Positions 52,510 to 63,690 of a stretch of DNA of 64,000 bases are shown here, one piece after another. Location of the stretch: NCBI GenBank assembly GCA_028023455.1, contig JAQFVV010000232.1, positions 1,492,001 to 1,556,000 on the forward strand. Reading direction: 5' to 3'. The notes under the pieces are model-generated. The model saw nothing but the letters and a program-made list of their open reading frames with translations. It did no database searches and was not told the origin of the DNA. The translations under genes and the position numbers were made by a program. Numbering within the stretch: the stretch's first letter is position 1; each line of letters opens with the position of its first letter. The DNA is from Epiperipatus broadwayi. Its lineage: Eukaryota > Onychophora > Udeonychophora > Euonychophora > Peripatidae.

Positions 52510-54510
52510 AACAATTATTAATGTCATCATCATTATCAATCCACTGTAGGATGAAGGTCTCTATAAAATGTAACCAAATTTTTTCGATTTCTGGCTATTC
52601 TTCTCCACATCAACCCAGTACACTTCCTTATTCCCTTTATCCATCTCACATGTGGTCTTTCATTTTTTCTTGCAATATGTCCAGCCCAGCTCCACTTCAG
52701 TTTTATTTCACAGATGTCGGTAATCCCTGTTTGTTCTCTAACACATCTCTGCATACTTTGTTCAGTGTTCTGAAGTCATTATACTGTTCTTCTGTTAAGT
52801 CTCCAAATCTCAGATTTATAAGTAAGAACAGGTAAAACACATCTATTAAAAATCTTCCTCATCAAACACACAGACATATTTCTTATTAATATTAAGCTAT
52901 TTCTACCAGAACTCCACGTTTATTTCTATGATTTGTAATTGTTAACTTCTACCTCATCATTATCAATTTTTATTTTCTTCTTTTGAGAAAATCCATTGAA
53001 CATTATTTTAGACTTTTTAGCTTTTACCTTCAGTCATACGTTCTTACTTTGATGTGATAACTTGAAATATTTCCTGAAACTCAAACTATTTACAAAAACA
53101 ATTTCATTAACTGCATATCATCTGCAATATGCAGACGACTTAAATACTTTCCATTTACTTTTACTCTCTTAGTTTCCCACTTTAATCAACAAAGTATTTC
53201 TTGTAAAAATGCTGTAAAAAGTTTTGGATATGAAGTTACCCTATCATTCATTGTCCTGAATGTTAATTTTTTTAATATTATGTAACTTACTCACTGCTCT
53301 TGCATTCTGGGAAATATTTATCAGGATATGACAATATCCTCTTCTATATCTTGATGATCCAATATTTTAATCATAGAAGAAATGTTCATAAAATTAAATG
53401 CTTTTTCATAATCTATAAATTCAAAGTACAATGACAATTCTTATTTATTGTTCTATTATGTTAAAACCGCTTTTAAATCCATGTTGTTCTTTTGGTTGGT
53501 TCAAATTCTAGTTAGTAAAAATTTGTATAAAACTCTTAAAAGACTGAAAGATCTTACGTTATTTAAATATTAATATTATTACTGCATTCTTTCAATCAAC
53601 TGGTTCATTATCTACAAAAAGATTAGGCAATTTCAAACTGACACGGTTAGAAACAATAAACCAAGAATGCTGCTACCTTACATACCATCAATTGCTAGGA
53701 AATATAAAATATTTGCTGAGTCCTTCGAACTATGATTCTACATCCCACCTACAACAAACAGAATGATAAACAATACCAAAGACAAAATACCTTTTGATCA
53801 AATAGCGCAAGCAGTTTATAAAATTTCATGCCCAATCATTGGATGTAGAGCAGCATATTATGGAGAAACCTGTGCCAACATTACCACCAGATCATCTCAA
53901 CATCATTATGCAGGAAAGCTTTAAATAATACTGTAAACAAATCCATATTCTTTGAGCACCAAATAACAGCAGGCCATGTGTTCGAACCCACTATGGCAAG
54001 GGCACTGCACTGAACGTAATGATATGAAACGAAAGATTAAGGAGGCATGTTTTATTGCAAATAACAACTATGCAATAAACCGAAAAGAATCGTGATTTAC
54101 AATCTCCAGAAATCGTCTTTATGAAAGAAAACTTTGCATAAATTATCGCTAAACTTCGCTTAAAGTAGGCTATGAATATGGAGACTTAAGTTCTCTGAAA
54201 GCGCTCAGCTGTATAATTCTTATCTAATAATAATAAGCTTCACTTTTTTGCGTAAAGCGTAATTTAAAACTTAGACATTTGATATATAACTTTGCCAACA
54301 GTTTTTCTATTTCTTCATTTGCTTTTTTTAAGTTATCTATTACAATTCCATCATCACCTGGACCTTCTTTTTTCATAGATTTAATTATACTTCTTACTAC
54401 ATTTAAAATTCTGGGCAATTCAGAAGATGAAGTATTGATGAGATACTTTTTCTTATTCTTTATTGCTATATAATTCTTTGTAAAACTCTTCCATACTTGT
54501 CATGATGTAA
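52510..54510 (-). pseudogene. RTE-type LINE relic, minus strand, split by an insertion
   Basis: Reads 54510 to 52510. Near 54390-54260 the translation carries MKKEGPGDDGIVIDNLKKAN and LAKLYIKCL. After the 53.6-54.27 kb insertion it resumes with PVD(W)KNAV (53600), then a domain A-like DYEKA (about 53410), and IADDM near 53120. The C-terminus (52754-52536, 72 codons) reads KLKWSWAGHIARKNERPHVR and is the hallmark tail of RTE/BovB-related ORF2. It is more complete at the 3' end than the 50.3-kb copy and inverted relative to it. Stops and shifts throughout; inactive. Confidence 0.75.
53608..54270 (+). pseudogene. Penelope-like element fragment: GIY-YIG endonuclease relic
   Basis: Inserted in the minus-strand LINE, whose two halves rejoin at CAAATGTCTA and CCAGTTGATTG. 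In + frame, 53655-53924 encodes LLPYIPSIARKYKIFAESFE, PFDQIAQAVYKISCP, CRAAYYGET and TRSSQHHYAG. This matches the pattern of the Penelope-like linker plus GIY-YIG nuclease (Cys motif, then YxGET, then TRxxxH). A shift leads to FFEHQITAGHVFEP and, after a stop, MKRKIKEACFIA with NYAINR (to 54095), the family's conserved RKxKEAxxI and LNR end. Only the C-terminal part is present; the reverse transcriptase is absent. Penelope-like elements are known to carry hammerhead motifs in their terminal repeats, which links this relic to the ribozyme repeats nearby. Confidence 0.7.
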
Positions 54511-55139
54511 TCTTTTAATGAATAAGTTTAAGAAAATAATAAGGATATGAAGAAATAGATGTTAAATTTTTTAAATAAAATAAATTAATTGATTATAGAT
54601 ATAGAATAAAAGAATGTTAGTTTTTAAAGGATTTTTAAAAAAAAAAAAAAAATTTTAAATCCATAATTTAAAATACAGTTTTAAATGTCATTTTAATTTT
54701 ATATACATATGCGTCGTTTCAAAACATTATAAATTACCATGCTAGATTGACTTAAGGGATTATTTGTCATTACCAAATGAGCAGCTATATTTGAAATACT
54801 AAAAAACAAAAACTACACTTATGAAAGATCAACAGATGCTTCATTGAAAAGTCATTAGAAAGGGAAAAAATCCAATTATATCTAAAGTAACAAACCATGT
54901 ATGTACCAATAAAAATATATTAAAAAAAGACAAAATAATAGCAGGAAAGGAAAAAAGTGTACCAGAAATTTTAATGTAACTGCTCACATGGCAATGGCAA
55001 ATAATCCCACAAGTCAACCTATTGTGATAATTCATAATATTCTGAAAATCCTCACAGATAAGTATATGAAGCATCTAATAATTGATGCCTTTGAGAGAGT
55101 ATCACCTTAAATTCATTATATCACTAAACATCACATGAT

Positions 55140-56170
55140 AACCATTTATGCTTATACAAACACAAAGATAAAACTATATATAGTAGCCCGACTCAGTGCA
55201 AGCCAGTGTAATGAATGGATGCAGAAAGGTTTGTAAAATTCCTATCTGGTGCCTACTCATTCAATATTCTATATTTTAGCTTGTGGCTTTTATCAATGAG
55301 AAGCCTTGTATCTGAGCATACTGCATCTAGATCTTAGGATTTAATGTAACCCTCCAGCAATCATCTTTTACCTTACTAGTTAACTGTAAAGCTTCAAGAC
55401 TAAAATGAAAATACAATGTTTTCAATTCAAGCTCGTTTGCTTGTATAGTGATACAGATCTGAACTCAGTTCAACATCTTTTTATTTTGGTATCTTTGGTT
55501 TTTATTTAGTTACCATAGTCCTATTGGGCAGGATTGGCATTAAACCACTAAACATCACATGATTACCATTCCGTATGCTTAGAGAAGCTGTTAATACAAA
55601 GCAAAACTCTCCATACATTAGCCCAACTCTGTGCAAGCCAGAGGAATCAATGGATGCAGAAAGGTTTGTGCATAAAATCCCTACCTATTCATCGTATATC
55701 CCCAGAATAGTTTCTAGCTAGTGGCTTTTATCAGTGAAGAGCCTTGGATTCGAGAGCACTGCACCTAGATCTTAGGATCTAATGCAACCCTTTAGCAACC
55801 ATCTTTTACCTTTGTAGTTAACTATAAAGTTTTAGTCCAAAATGAAAAGACTAATGTTTTCTATTCAAGCTCATTTGTTTGTACAGTCACCCAGATCTGA
55901 ACTCAGTTCAACATCTATACATTCTGGTGTCTTTGGTTCTTTAATAACCACAGTCGCCATAATCCTAATGGGTGGGATTGATATTAAAGCAGTAAACATC
56001 ACATAATCACATTCTTTATGCTTATAAAGCTGTTAACACAGAAGCAAAACTCTCCATACAGTAGCACCATTCGTGCAAGCCAGAGTAATCAATAGATGCT
56101 AGCATAAAATCCCTATTTATTGCCTACTCATCCAATATCTCCAGACTAGTTTCAAGCCTTACATCAAGTC
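55140..56170 (-). repeat. Tandem array of variant A hammerhead repeats, three cores, minus strand
   Basis: Equivalent positions of the ribozyme region lie at about 55278, 55716 and 56155, a 438-439 bp period. Between them each unit carries the same blocks (on + strand): ATCTTAGGATTTAATG, GATCTGAACTCAGTTCAACA, AAACATCACATGATTACC, and CAAGCCAGAGGAATCAATGG. Each unit therefore runs from one predicted cleavage point to the next. The cores are degenerate; the middle one (55751-55692) is best, with CTGATAA, stem II AGC/GCT, GAAA, a stem III region ACTATTC, and stem I TGGGG pairing with CTTCA. Confidence 0.8.
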
Positions 56171-57125
56171 TCGGAAAGTTCAGTTTAAATTTGTGTAATC
56201 TATCCTAGTATAGTTATTTTTTATCTTTTTTTAATTTAAAAAAAAAAACACTTAAATAATCAGGTCATATAATTTTTTTTTTATTATTTCTTTGATAAAA
56301 TTTGATATTTTATACTCTTATATACAATTCTTATGACGTAATTATATCTGTTCAATATAAATTACAGGACAATGAAAATTTTTACATTTAACAAAACTGG
56401 AATTTCTAATGTAAGTAGGCATGTTAATATTCAGAAGTGAGGTTAAAATCTCCATATAATCATCAGTTTGATATCTAAAGAAAGAACTTTAAATTGATCT
56501 CTTCAAAAATTTCTGTAGAAAAATATATTTTAAAACATGGAAAATAAAAGTTTGAACTACCATTATGATTATGTTGATTAAGTTACTTTTTATCATGGCA
56601 TATATTGCAGTAACTTTCATGAATTTATTTTATTATGTAGTTTACTTAAAATGAAATGATTAATTGATACTATTAAAAACTATCCATCCATTCTACTATT
56701 TTATTCTCAAGCTATGCAAGCTTGAGTAATCAAAGAATATACTACTGTGTCTTGTATTAATTTTTGCTCTAAAATTTACCATAGGAATTATTTTCAGATG
56801 CTGTTTATTATTTTTTTTCATATACTAAAATCTATATTTATTCAAGTATTTCTCTTTACAGAAAGCTGCCAAATTCTTACCCTAGAGTCCCCCTCCCTCT
56901 CATTCTTTTTTTGTATTCGTCAGAATAGCATTTTTATTTTGCACTCATCTCGCAATTAGAATATTCCATTTAAATTTACCATTAAATCAAGTGTTAACTG
57001 AAGACTTGCTTAGACCAGGTGTCGGTAACCTATGGCTCCATCAAATATTTAAACAATATTCATATATAATAATAACAAAATATTTTTTGAAAGTTCCACA
57101 TGCTTTGATTTATCAGTTTAAGTGA
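56171..57125. other. Left palindrome arm, AT-rich part
   Basis: Matches 61640-62640 reversed. It includes GACCAGGTGTCGGTAACCTA (57010), which looks like a hAT-type terminus (CAGGTGTCGG...), with a mirror copy at 61744. No coding function; the frame at 56747-56959 has a mirror at 61845-62081 and is not conserved as protein. Confidence 0.5.
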
Positions 57126-57898
57126 TGTGATGTGATGCATTGGGACTTTTTTTACGGAGTCAGGAATCTCTCAGCAACTATGCCCAGAGAAACCTGTTAG
57201 CCACTTGGAATCTTTTTTCATTCCACACCCCAAGTTTTCCATATTCTTTTCTACCCTGCTCCATCCCATTTCCACAACATAATCTTTGTCAACTCCATGG
57301 CTTTTAGATCTAAAACCCCCTTATCTTTTCCCAATCCCAGCAAAAAAACCAATAAGCCACTTTTTGTATAATCACTTTGTTCATATTTATTTTTCCACAA
57401 CTTCATTATTCGTATCCTTTCTGCTTTCAGGCATTTATATTCAATTAACAGATGCCTTAAACAGTAAACTACTTTCTTTGCTATTATCATAAATTAACTA
57501 GCACCCAATATTATGTTTACTTCTGTAAATATTTAAACTCTTTTTACTCTCCATAATAGCTTTCCAACTTTCTATTCTTTATTAATGCATCTTTTCTTCT
57601 ATCCCATTCCCTAACACTCAAGAATTCTTCTAACACAATCATCCCACCTTTTGTATAAGTATACTGACATAAATTCTTTATCTAAATCTTCAGCATAATG
57701 CATTACCTTTTGCACCTATCTTGTTGCCTGTCCTTTATTCATAACCAAATTAAATACTCTTTTGGCTATTTTTTTATTATGCTTTTTGCATCTCATAAAA
57801 ACTTGGTCATCCCATTTTTTCTTGAATTGCCTCCTTTGCCGTTCACACTTCTGCATCTAATGCATATCTTCTTACTTCTCTTTGTACTTTTTCTTAGT
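57126..57898 (-). pseudogene. LINE 3'-end fragment inserted in the left arm
   Basis: Absent from the right arm, where the flanks TTATCAGTTTAAG and TATTTACAGCGG are contiguous. On the minus strand the translation is coding-like with many stops. NSKESSLLFKA (about 57490-57450) and the following RxRFD-like and KDTNNEVVEK segments resemble the C-terminal region of some invertebrate LINEs (the SLLFEARAGAL-type block), whose zinc-binding end is lost. Family assignment is tentative. The frame 57251-57490 in another phase is a shadow. Confidence 0.4.
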
Positions 57899-58700
57899 AT
57901 TTACAGCGGCAACGGAGCACTGCGATGGTGCTTCATTGAAATTGTGTTCTTTTTAAAATTATGTGAAAACTACAAGCATGACATCAATAGAAATCTCAGT
58001 ATTCATTGCATTTTTCAATTTTCTTTCTAATGCTGTCCATTACATTAAAATCTGGAAAAAATTGGATTTTTTATGAATATTTTTATGGATAGGTTCATTT
58101 AATTTTTTTATTTTTTAACTCGATTTACAAATTTTTGGGGAGAAGATAAAGGCAGACATTTTTAAACGGCCAAAAAGTACTAAAACGGATTAAAAATGCG
58201 CTGTTAATTCATTTTCAAGGACTTCAAAATGTAATCAGAATATTGGTTTGTAAGTATTAAAAAATTTTATTTTTTATTTATTTGAATAGTAAATTTTTAT
58301 AAATTATAAATGGTGTGTTTGCGTTTGTATTGATGTCTGTGTAGTATATAAATTTTATATCATTTATGCTCTTTATTATACATATATAAATTTAAACATT
58401 TGTATTCAAATACAATAAAAGTAGTTAATGTAATTTTGTGGCTCAGATCTATATTTAGGCAATCTTATTTTCTAGACAATGATTCTCAAAAGGTTTAATA
58501 ATTTATACTATGTTTAGGTAAAACTGACTGATAGCAGCCACAACATTTCGCCCTCTATTTTTAAAAAACAGCTATATTTTTTTCATATTAAGTGTATGTA
58601 ATTATAAATAAACTATATCTAACTATAAATGTTTTTACATAAAAGTTAATAATAAAAAAAAATAAACTTAAATTTTTATGCGTAGTTTGAGCTATGCATA
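57899..58700 (+). mobile_element. Dispersed element, partial copy 2 (left arm)
   Basis: Aligned with 25900-26470 (direct) and with 60960-61625 (reversed): GCGGCAACGGAGCACTGC, TCAGTATTCATTGCATTTTT, AATGTAATCAGAATATTGGT, AACATTTGTATTCAAATACA. No transposase domain recognised. Confidence 0.6.
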
Positions 58701-58910
58701 CGAGGAAATTCACGAAAATGGTGTCATGTTCGTGCATACCCCTAAATGCAAATTCCTGCAGATAGGATGGATGAAAGAAGTACGATTCATCGATCTCCAT
58801 TTTCTGTTGAAATATGTAACACATTCTTCCCGGCAAAAATGACACCAGTCTATGACCATTCGCTCGCTAACCTCAGTCTCATGAACAATAAAGTGCATTG
58901 GCAAATTATT
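58700..58910 (-). pseudogene. Cysteine-rich coding relic, possibly a transposase tail
   Basis: Minus-strand frame 58904-58710 (64 codons) contains WCHFCREECV, then RTSFIHPICRNLHLGVCTNM. The order is Cys-x2-Cys, a spacer, then Cys-x6-Cys, following a His-rich segment. This loosely resembles the C-terminal cysteine-rich domain of piggyBac-type transposases, but no catalytic part is nearby. The second half (TSFIHPxCRNLHLGVCTNM) is repeated in the right arm on + (about 59333-59405), degraded upstream. It could be another Cys-rich transposase; low certainty. The + frame 58746-58973 is its shadow. Confidence 0.3.
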
Positions 58911-59320
58911 CGCTCAACAAAACGTTATATTAACAATGGTGTTCAAAGACAGATGGCTTCGGGAAAAAAATGACCCACTTCTTATTCCGGAGTTTGAAAT
59001 TATTCAAGTAGGCGACATGTATTTCAACTTTCTGCCAGAACAGCTGCAACATTTAAAATTTCATTTTGGGGAACCAAAGAATTGATAGAAATTCTGTCTG
59101 CAAAAATTACATGTGGCAAAAGTAGTTCATAATTTTGACAGCAGAGACTTCTTTTGTGACACATGTTAAGTTTTGACACATAACCTAGCAAAAAATTGCT
59201 CATAAAAATGTAAGTTTTTTTACAATTTTATTTATTAATCTTCATGTAAAAAATACATTTATAGTTAGATATACTTTACAATTACATAGTAAGAATAACG
59301 TAGTTCAAACCATGGATAGT
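58911..59320. other. Central spacer of the giant palindrome
   Basis: Unique sequence between the arms; 58800-58910 is also spacer. It includes a moderately GC-richer patch (58900-59060) and ends near short repeats of TATAGTTAGATATA that also occur at 58607, 59448 and 59474. Confidence 0.5.
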
Positions 59321-61625
59321 GGAGATTGATGAATTGTACTTCTTTCATACATCCTACCTGCAGGAATTTGCATTTAGGGGTATGCACGAACATGACACCG
59401 TTTTCGTGAATTTCCTCATGTGCATAGCTCAAAACTACGCATAAAAAACATTTATAGTTAGATATAATTTATTTATAGTTAGATACACATAGTACGAAAA
59501 AAATATAGTTCAGTTTTTTAAAAATAGAGGGTGAAATGTTGTTGCTGCTAACAGACAGTTTTATACCTATGTTTATTACTATAATTGTTTTACTATGTTT
59601 ATATATTACTATCTTTAGGTTTGCAATTAAAGGTTTGTGTTTATAGAACAAGCAATGTATATATATAAAATTAAGGTATTATAGAGCAGTACATTATAAA
59701 TTTTAGGACTGATTATCAAATATACAGAAATTTTGCAGTTGATCAAGCAATCACAAAATTTACTGGGCATAGTTTATTTTTAATAAAATTCATGCTTGAA
59801 AATTTCTGTTTGCAAAAAATATATCAAATTCATAAGTTTTTATGTATCAGGCAATAACTTTAAATAATAAATGAATAAGTAACTTATACATTTTGTGATG
59901 GTAAAATTAAATTAAGCGTTATTACTCATTCAACATCAGCTGATAACAAATTATAGCATATAACTTGTATAATGTCCAGGCAACCTTATTGAATTTTTAA
60001 AAAACTGACTTAAGAGTCACAATTTTCACAATAACTTCAGTTTTCATAATGTTAGAGCAAAAACCTTTACATTGATAGAAACTAGAAGAACTAAGGAAAT
60101 CAATAAGGCTAAGATAAATAATAATAACCATTTAAAAAATAAGGAAAAAAAGAAATTTCAACATCCGACATAATTATTACTTTATTGTTTGTTCATAATT
60201 TCTAATTTATCATTAACTAAGTTTAAATTACATCTTGATTGATAATTTCTTTGTATTCCTCACAAAATTATGTTTCAAACCATATATAATACTTCTTGCC
60301 TGATATAATTTATAGCTTCAGAATCTCCAAAATAAGTCACATATGAATTCTTCATTTTTATCTTGCACCCAAAAAGTTATCAAATCTTGAAGGCATCTAT
60401 AAGAAAAAGATTCATCCTAATAAAAAATACACAACAAATCATTTCCAGAAGATGGATATGCATTTGTCATCAGCCATTGGCTTTTTGTCTATCTAAAACT
60501 AGAAATTGTAGGTTACTGTCTGTATCACTGATAAAATGAGTTTCATCTTTTCATTTTATATTCTTTATGCACACCAGTGATGCTTATATTCTTTATGCAC
60601 ACCAGTGATGCTATCTTGTTATATTTATTGTCCCACAGAGATATAATTTATTTGCGTATAATGTGATGTAAGATGTGGCAAAACTACTGACTCCACAGCA
60701 TGTGAGTACCAAGGCATGGGCAAGAATTAGAATTTGATTTTTTGCCTGCACACAATTTCATTTGGTATATACCTAACTTGTGGTTATTTTCACACACCAT
60801 TTGAAATCTGTTTGTTGGTTTTAAGTGTTTATATTTTCACATGGTACTATGCCCAGTAAATTTTGTGATTGACTTGTCAACTGCAAAATTTTTTGTATTT
60901 GATAATCGGTCCTAAAATTTACATCGTACTGCTCTATAATACCTTAATTTTATATATATGTTATATAAACACAAACATGCAATTGCAAACCTAAAGATAG
61001 TAATATATAAACATAGTAAATAGTAATAAATTACTAAACCTTTTGAGAATCATCATGCCTAGAAAATAAGATTGCCTAAATGTAGATCAGAGCCCCAAAA
61101 TTGCATAAACTACTTTTGTTGTATTTGAATACAAATGTTTAAATTATATATGTACAATAAAGAGCATAAATGATATATAATTTATATACTACACAGACAC
61201 CAATACAAATGCTAACATACCATTTATCAAATAGTTTTTAAAAATTTACTATTCAAATAATTATAAAATAAAAATTTTTAATACTTATAACCAGATATTC
61301 TGATTACATTTTGAAGTTTTTGAAATGTGAATTAACAGCACATTTTTAATCCATTTTAGTATTTTTTTTTGCCATTTAAAATTTTTTGCCTTTATGTTCT
61401 CCATGAAAATTTGTAAACTGAGCAAAAAATAAATGAACTTGTCCATAAAAATATTCCTAAAAAATCCCCCCTTTTCTTTTAACGTAATGGCCACCATTAT
61501 AAAGAGAATTGAAAAATGCAACGAATGCTGGGATTTTTGTTGATGTCATGCTGGTAGTTTTCATATAATTAAAAAAAAAACACAATTTTAATTAAGCACT
61601 ACCGCGGTCTCCGTTGCCGCTGTAA
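59321..61625 (-). mobile_element. Dispersed element, copy 3, with nested inverted repeat
   Basis: 60300-61580 is the reverse complement of 25980-27190, whereas 59985-60300 is a direct match to 27265-27590. Inside it, 59570-59790 and 60830-61035 are inverted copies of each other (ACAAAATTTACTGGGCATAG, 59754, against CTATGCCCAGTAAATTTTGT, 60847). The private right-arm block lies here. No domain recognised. A short direct duplication TATTCTTTATGCACACCAGT is at 60566 and 60588. Confidence 0.6.
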
Positions 61626-62640
61626 ATACTTAAACTGATAAATCGAAGCATGTGGAACTTTCAAAGAATATCTTGTTATTGTTATTATATATGAATATTG
61701 TTTAAATATTCGATGGAGAGTCATAGCTTGCCGACACCTGGTCTAAGCAAGTGTTCACTTAATACTTGATTTAATGATAAATTTAAATTGAATAATATTC
61801 TAATTGCCAGGTAAGATGAGGGCAAAATACAAGAGCTATTCTGGCTAATAGAAGAAAGGAATGAGGGGGGAGAGACTGGTAAGAATTTTGCAGCTTTCTG
61901 TAAAGAGAAATACTTGAATAAATGTGTATTTTTGTATTTGAATAAATATAGATTTTGGTATATGAAAAAAAAAATTAGGCATCATCTGAAAATAAGTCCT
62001 ATGATAAATTTTAGAGCAAACATTAATATAAGACCCAGTGTTATTTTTGGGAAGACACAACAGTATTCTTTGATTTCTCAAGCTTACAGAGCTTGAGAAT
62101 AAAATAGAGTGGATTAATAATTTTTAATAGTATCAATTAATCGTTTCATTTTAATTAAACTACATAATAAATTAAATTTATGACAGTTACTGATATATAT
62201 GCCATGATAAAATGTAACTTAATGAACATAGTTATAATGGGAGGTTAAACTTTTGTTTTCCATGTTTTAAAACATATTTTTCTACAGAAGTTTTTGAAGA
62301 GATTAATTTAAAGTTCTTTCTCTAGATATCAAACTGCTGATTAGATGAAGATATGAACTTCACATCTGAATATTAACATACCTAACTATATTAGGAATTC
62401 CATAATTTTATTAAAATGTAAAAAAAATTTCATTGTGCTATAATTTATATTTTTATCAGATATAATGACACGTCATAAGAATTTTATGAGTATAAAATAT
62501 CAACTTTTATCAAAGAAATAATCAAGAAAAATTATATGATATAATTATTTAAAGTGTTTTTCTTTAAATAAAAAAAAAAAAAGATAAAAAATAACTATAT
62601 TAGGATAGATTGCACAAATTTAAGCTGCACTTTTCCAGAC
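61626..62640. other. Right palindrome arm, AT-rich part
   Basis: Reverse complement of about 56171-57125, including the mirrored hAT-type end CCGACACCTGGTC (61733). No gene. Confidence 0.5.
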
Positions 62641-63690
62641 TTAAGGTAAGGCTTGAATCTATAGTGTCTGGAAATTTTGGATGAGTAGGCAATAGATAGG
62701 GATTTTATGCTTGCATCCATTGATTACTCTGGTTTGCACTGATTGGTGCTACTGTATGGAGAGTTGCTTCTGCGTTAACAGCTTGTATAAGCATAAAGAA
62801 TGATGATTATGTGATGTTTACTGCTTTAATACCAATCCTGCTCATTAGGATTATGGTGACTGTGGTTATTAAAGATCCAAAGACACCAGAATGTATGGAT
62901 GTTGAACTGAGTTCAGATCTGTGTGACTATACAAACAAATGAGCTTGAAAAGTAAACATTATTGTGTTTTCATTTTGGACTCAAAATGTTATAGTTAACT
63001 ACAAAGGTAAAAAATGGCTGCTAAAAGGTTGCATTAGATCCTAAGATCTAGGTGCAGTGCTCTCAGATCCAAGCGACTAGCTAGAAACTATTCTGGGGAT
63101 ATACGATGAGTAGGTAGGGATTTTATGCACAAATCTTTTTTGCATCCATTCATTACTCTAGCTTGCACTGAGGTGGGCTATTGTATGGTGAGTTTTGCTT
63201 CTTCTCTTTTAACAGCTTGTGTAAGCATAAGGAATGATAATCATGCGATGTTTAATTGTTTAAGCCCAATCCTGCCCAATTGGTTTATGGTAACTAATAT
63301 AAATGACCAAAGATACTAAAATATATAGATGTTGAACTGAGTTCAGATCTGTATCACTATACAAGCAAATGGAGTTCAAGTGAAAACATTGTATTTTCAT
63401 TTTGGTCTTAAAGCTTTAGAGTTGACTAGTAAGGTAAAAGATGACTGCTGGAGGGTTGCATTAAATCCTAAGATCTAGATGCAGTGCTTTCAGATACAAG
63501 TATTCTCATTGATGAAATTCTGAAGCTAAAAAAATAGTATATTGGATGAGTAGGCACCAGATAGGAATTTTACAAACTTTTCTGCATCCATTGACTACTC
63601 TGGCTTGCACTGAATCGGGCTACTATATGGAGTTTTATCTTTGTGTTTGTGTAAGCATAAAGAATGGTTATCATGTGATGTTTAGTGAAA
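62641..63690 (+). repeat. Tandem array of variant A hammerhead repeats, three cores, plus strand
   Basis: GATGAGTAGG blocks at 62680, 63105 and 63545 mark units of 425 and 440 bp. This is the mirror of the 55.1-56.2 kb array. Unit blocks include TGCATCCATTGATTACTCTG, GAACTGAGTTCAGATCTGT (62907, 63337) and CCTAAGATCTAGRTGCAGTG. All three cores are eroded. The middle one keeps GAAACTATTC with TGGGGATATACGATGAG, but its CUGANGA half is replaced by GCGACTAG. Confidence 0.8.

Noticed and set aside
58746-58973. 75-codon plus-strand frame in the palindrome as a gene
   Set aside because: It is the shadow of the cysteine-rich minus-strand relic, and the mirrored copy does not keep the frame.
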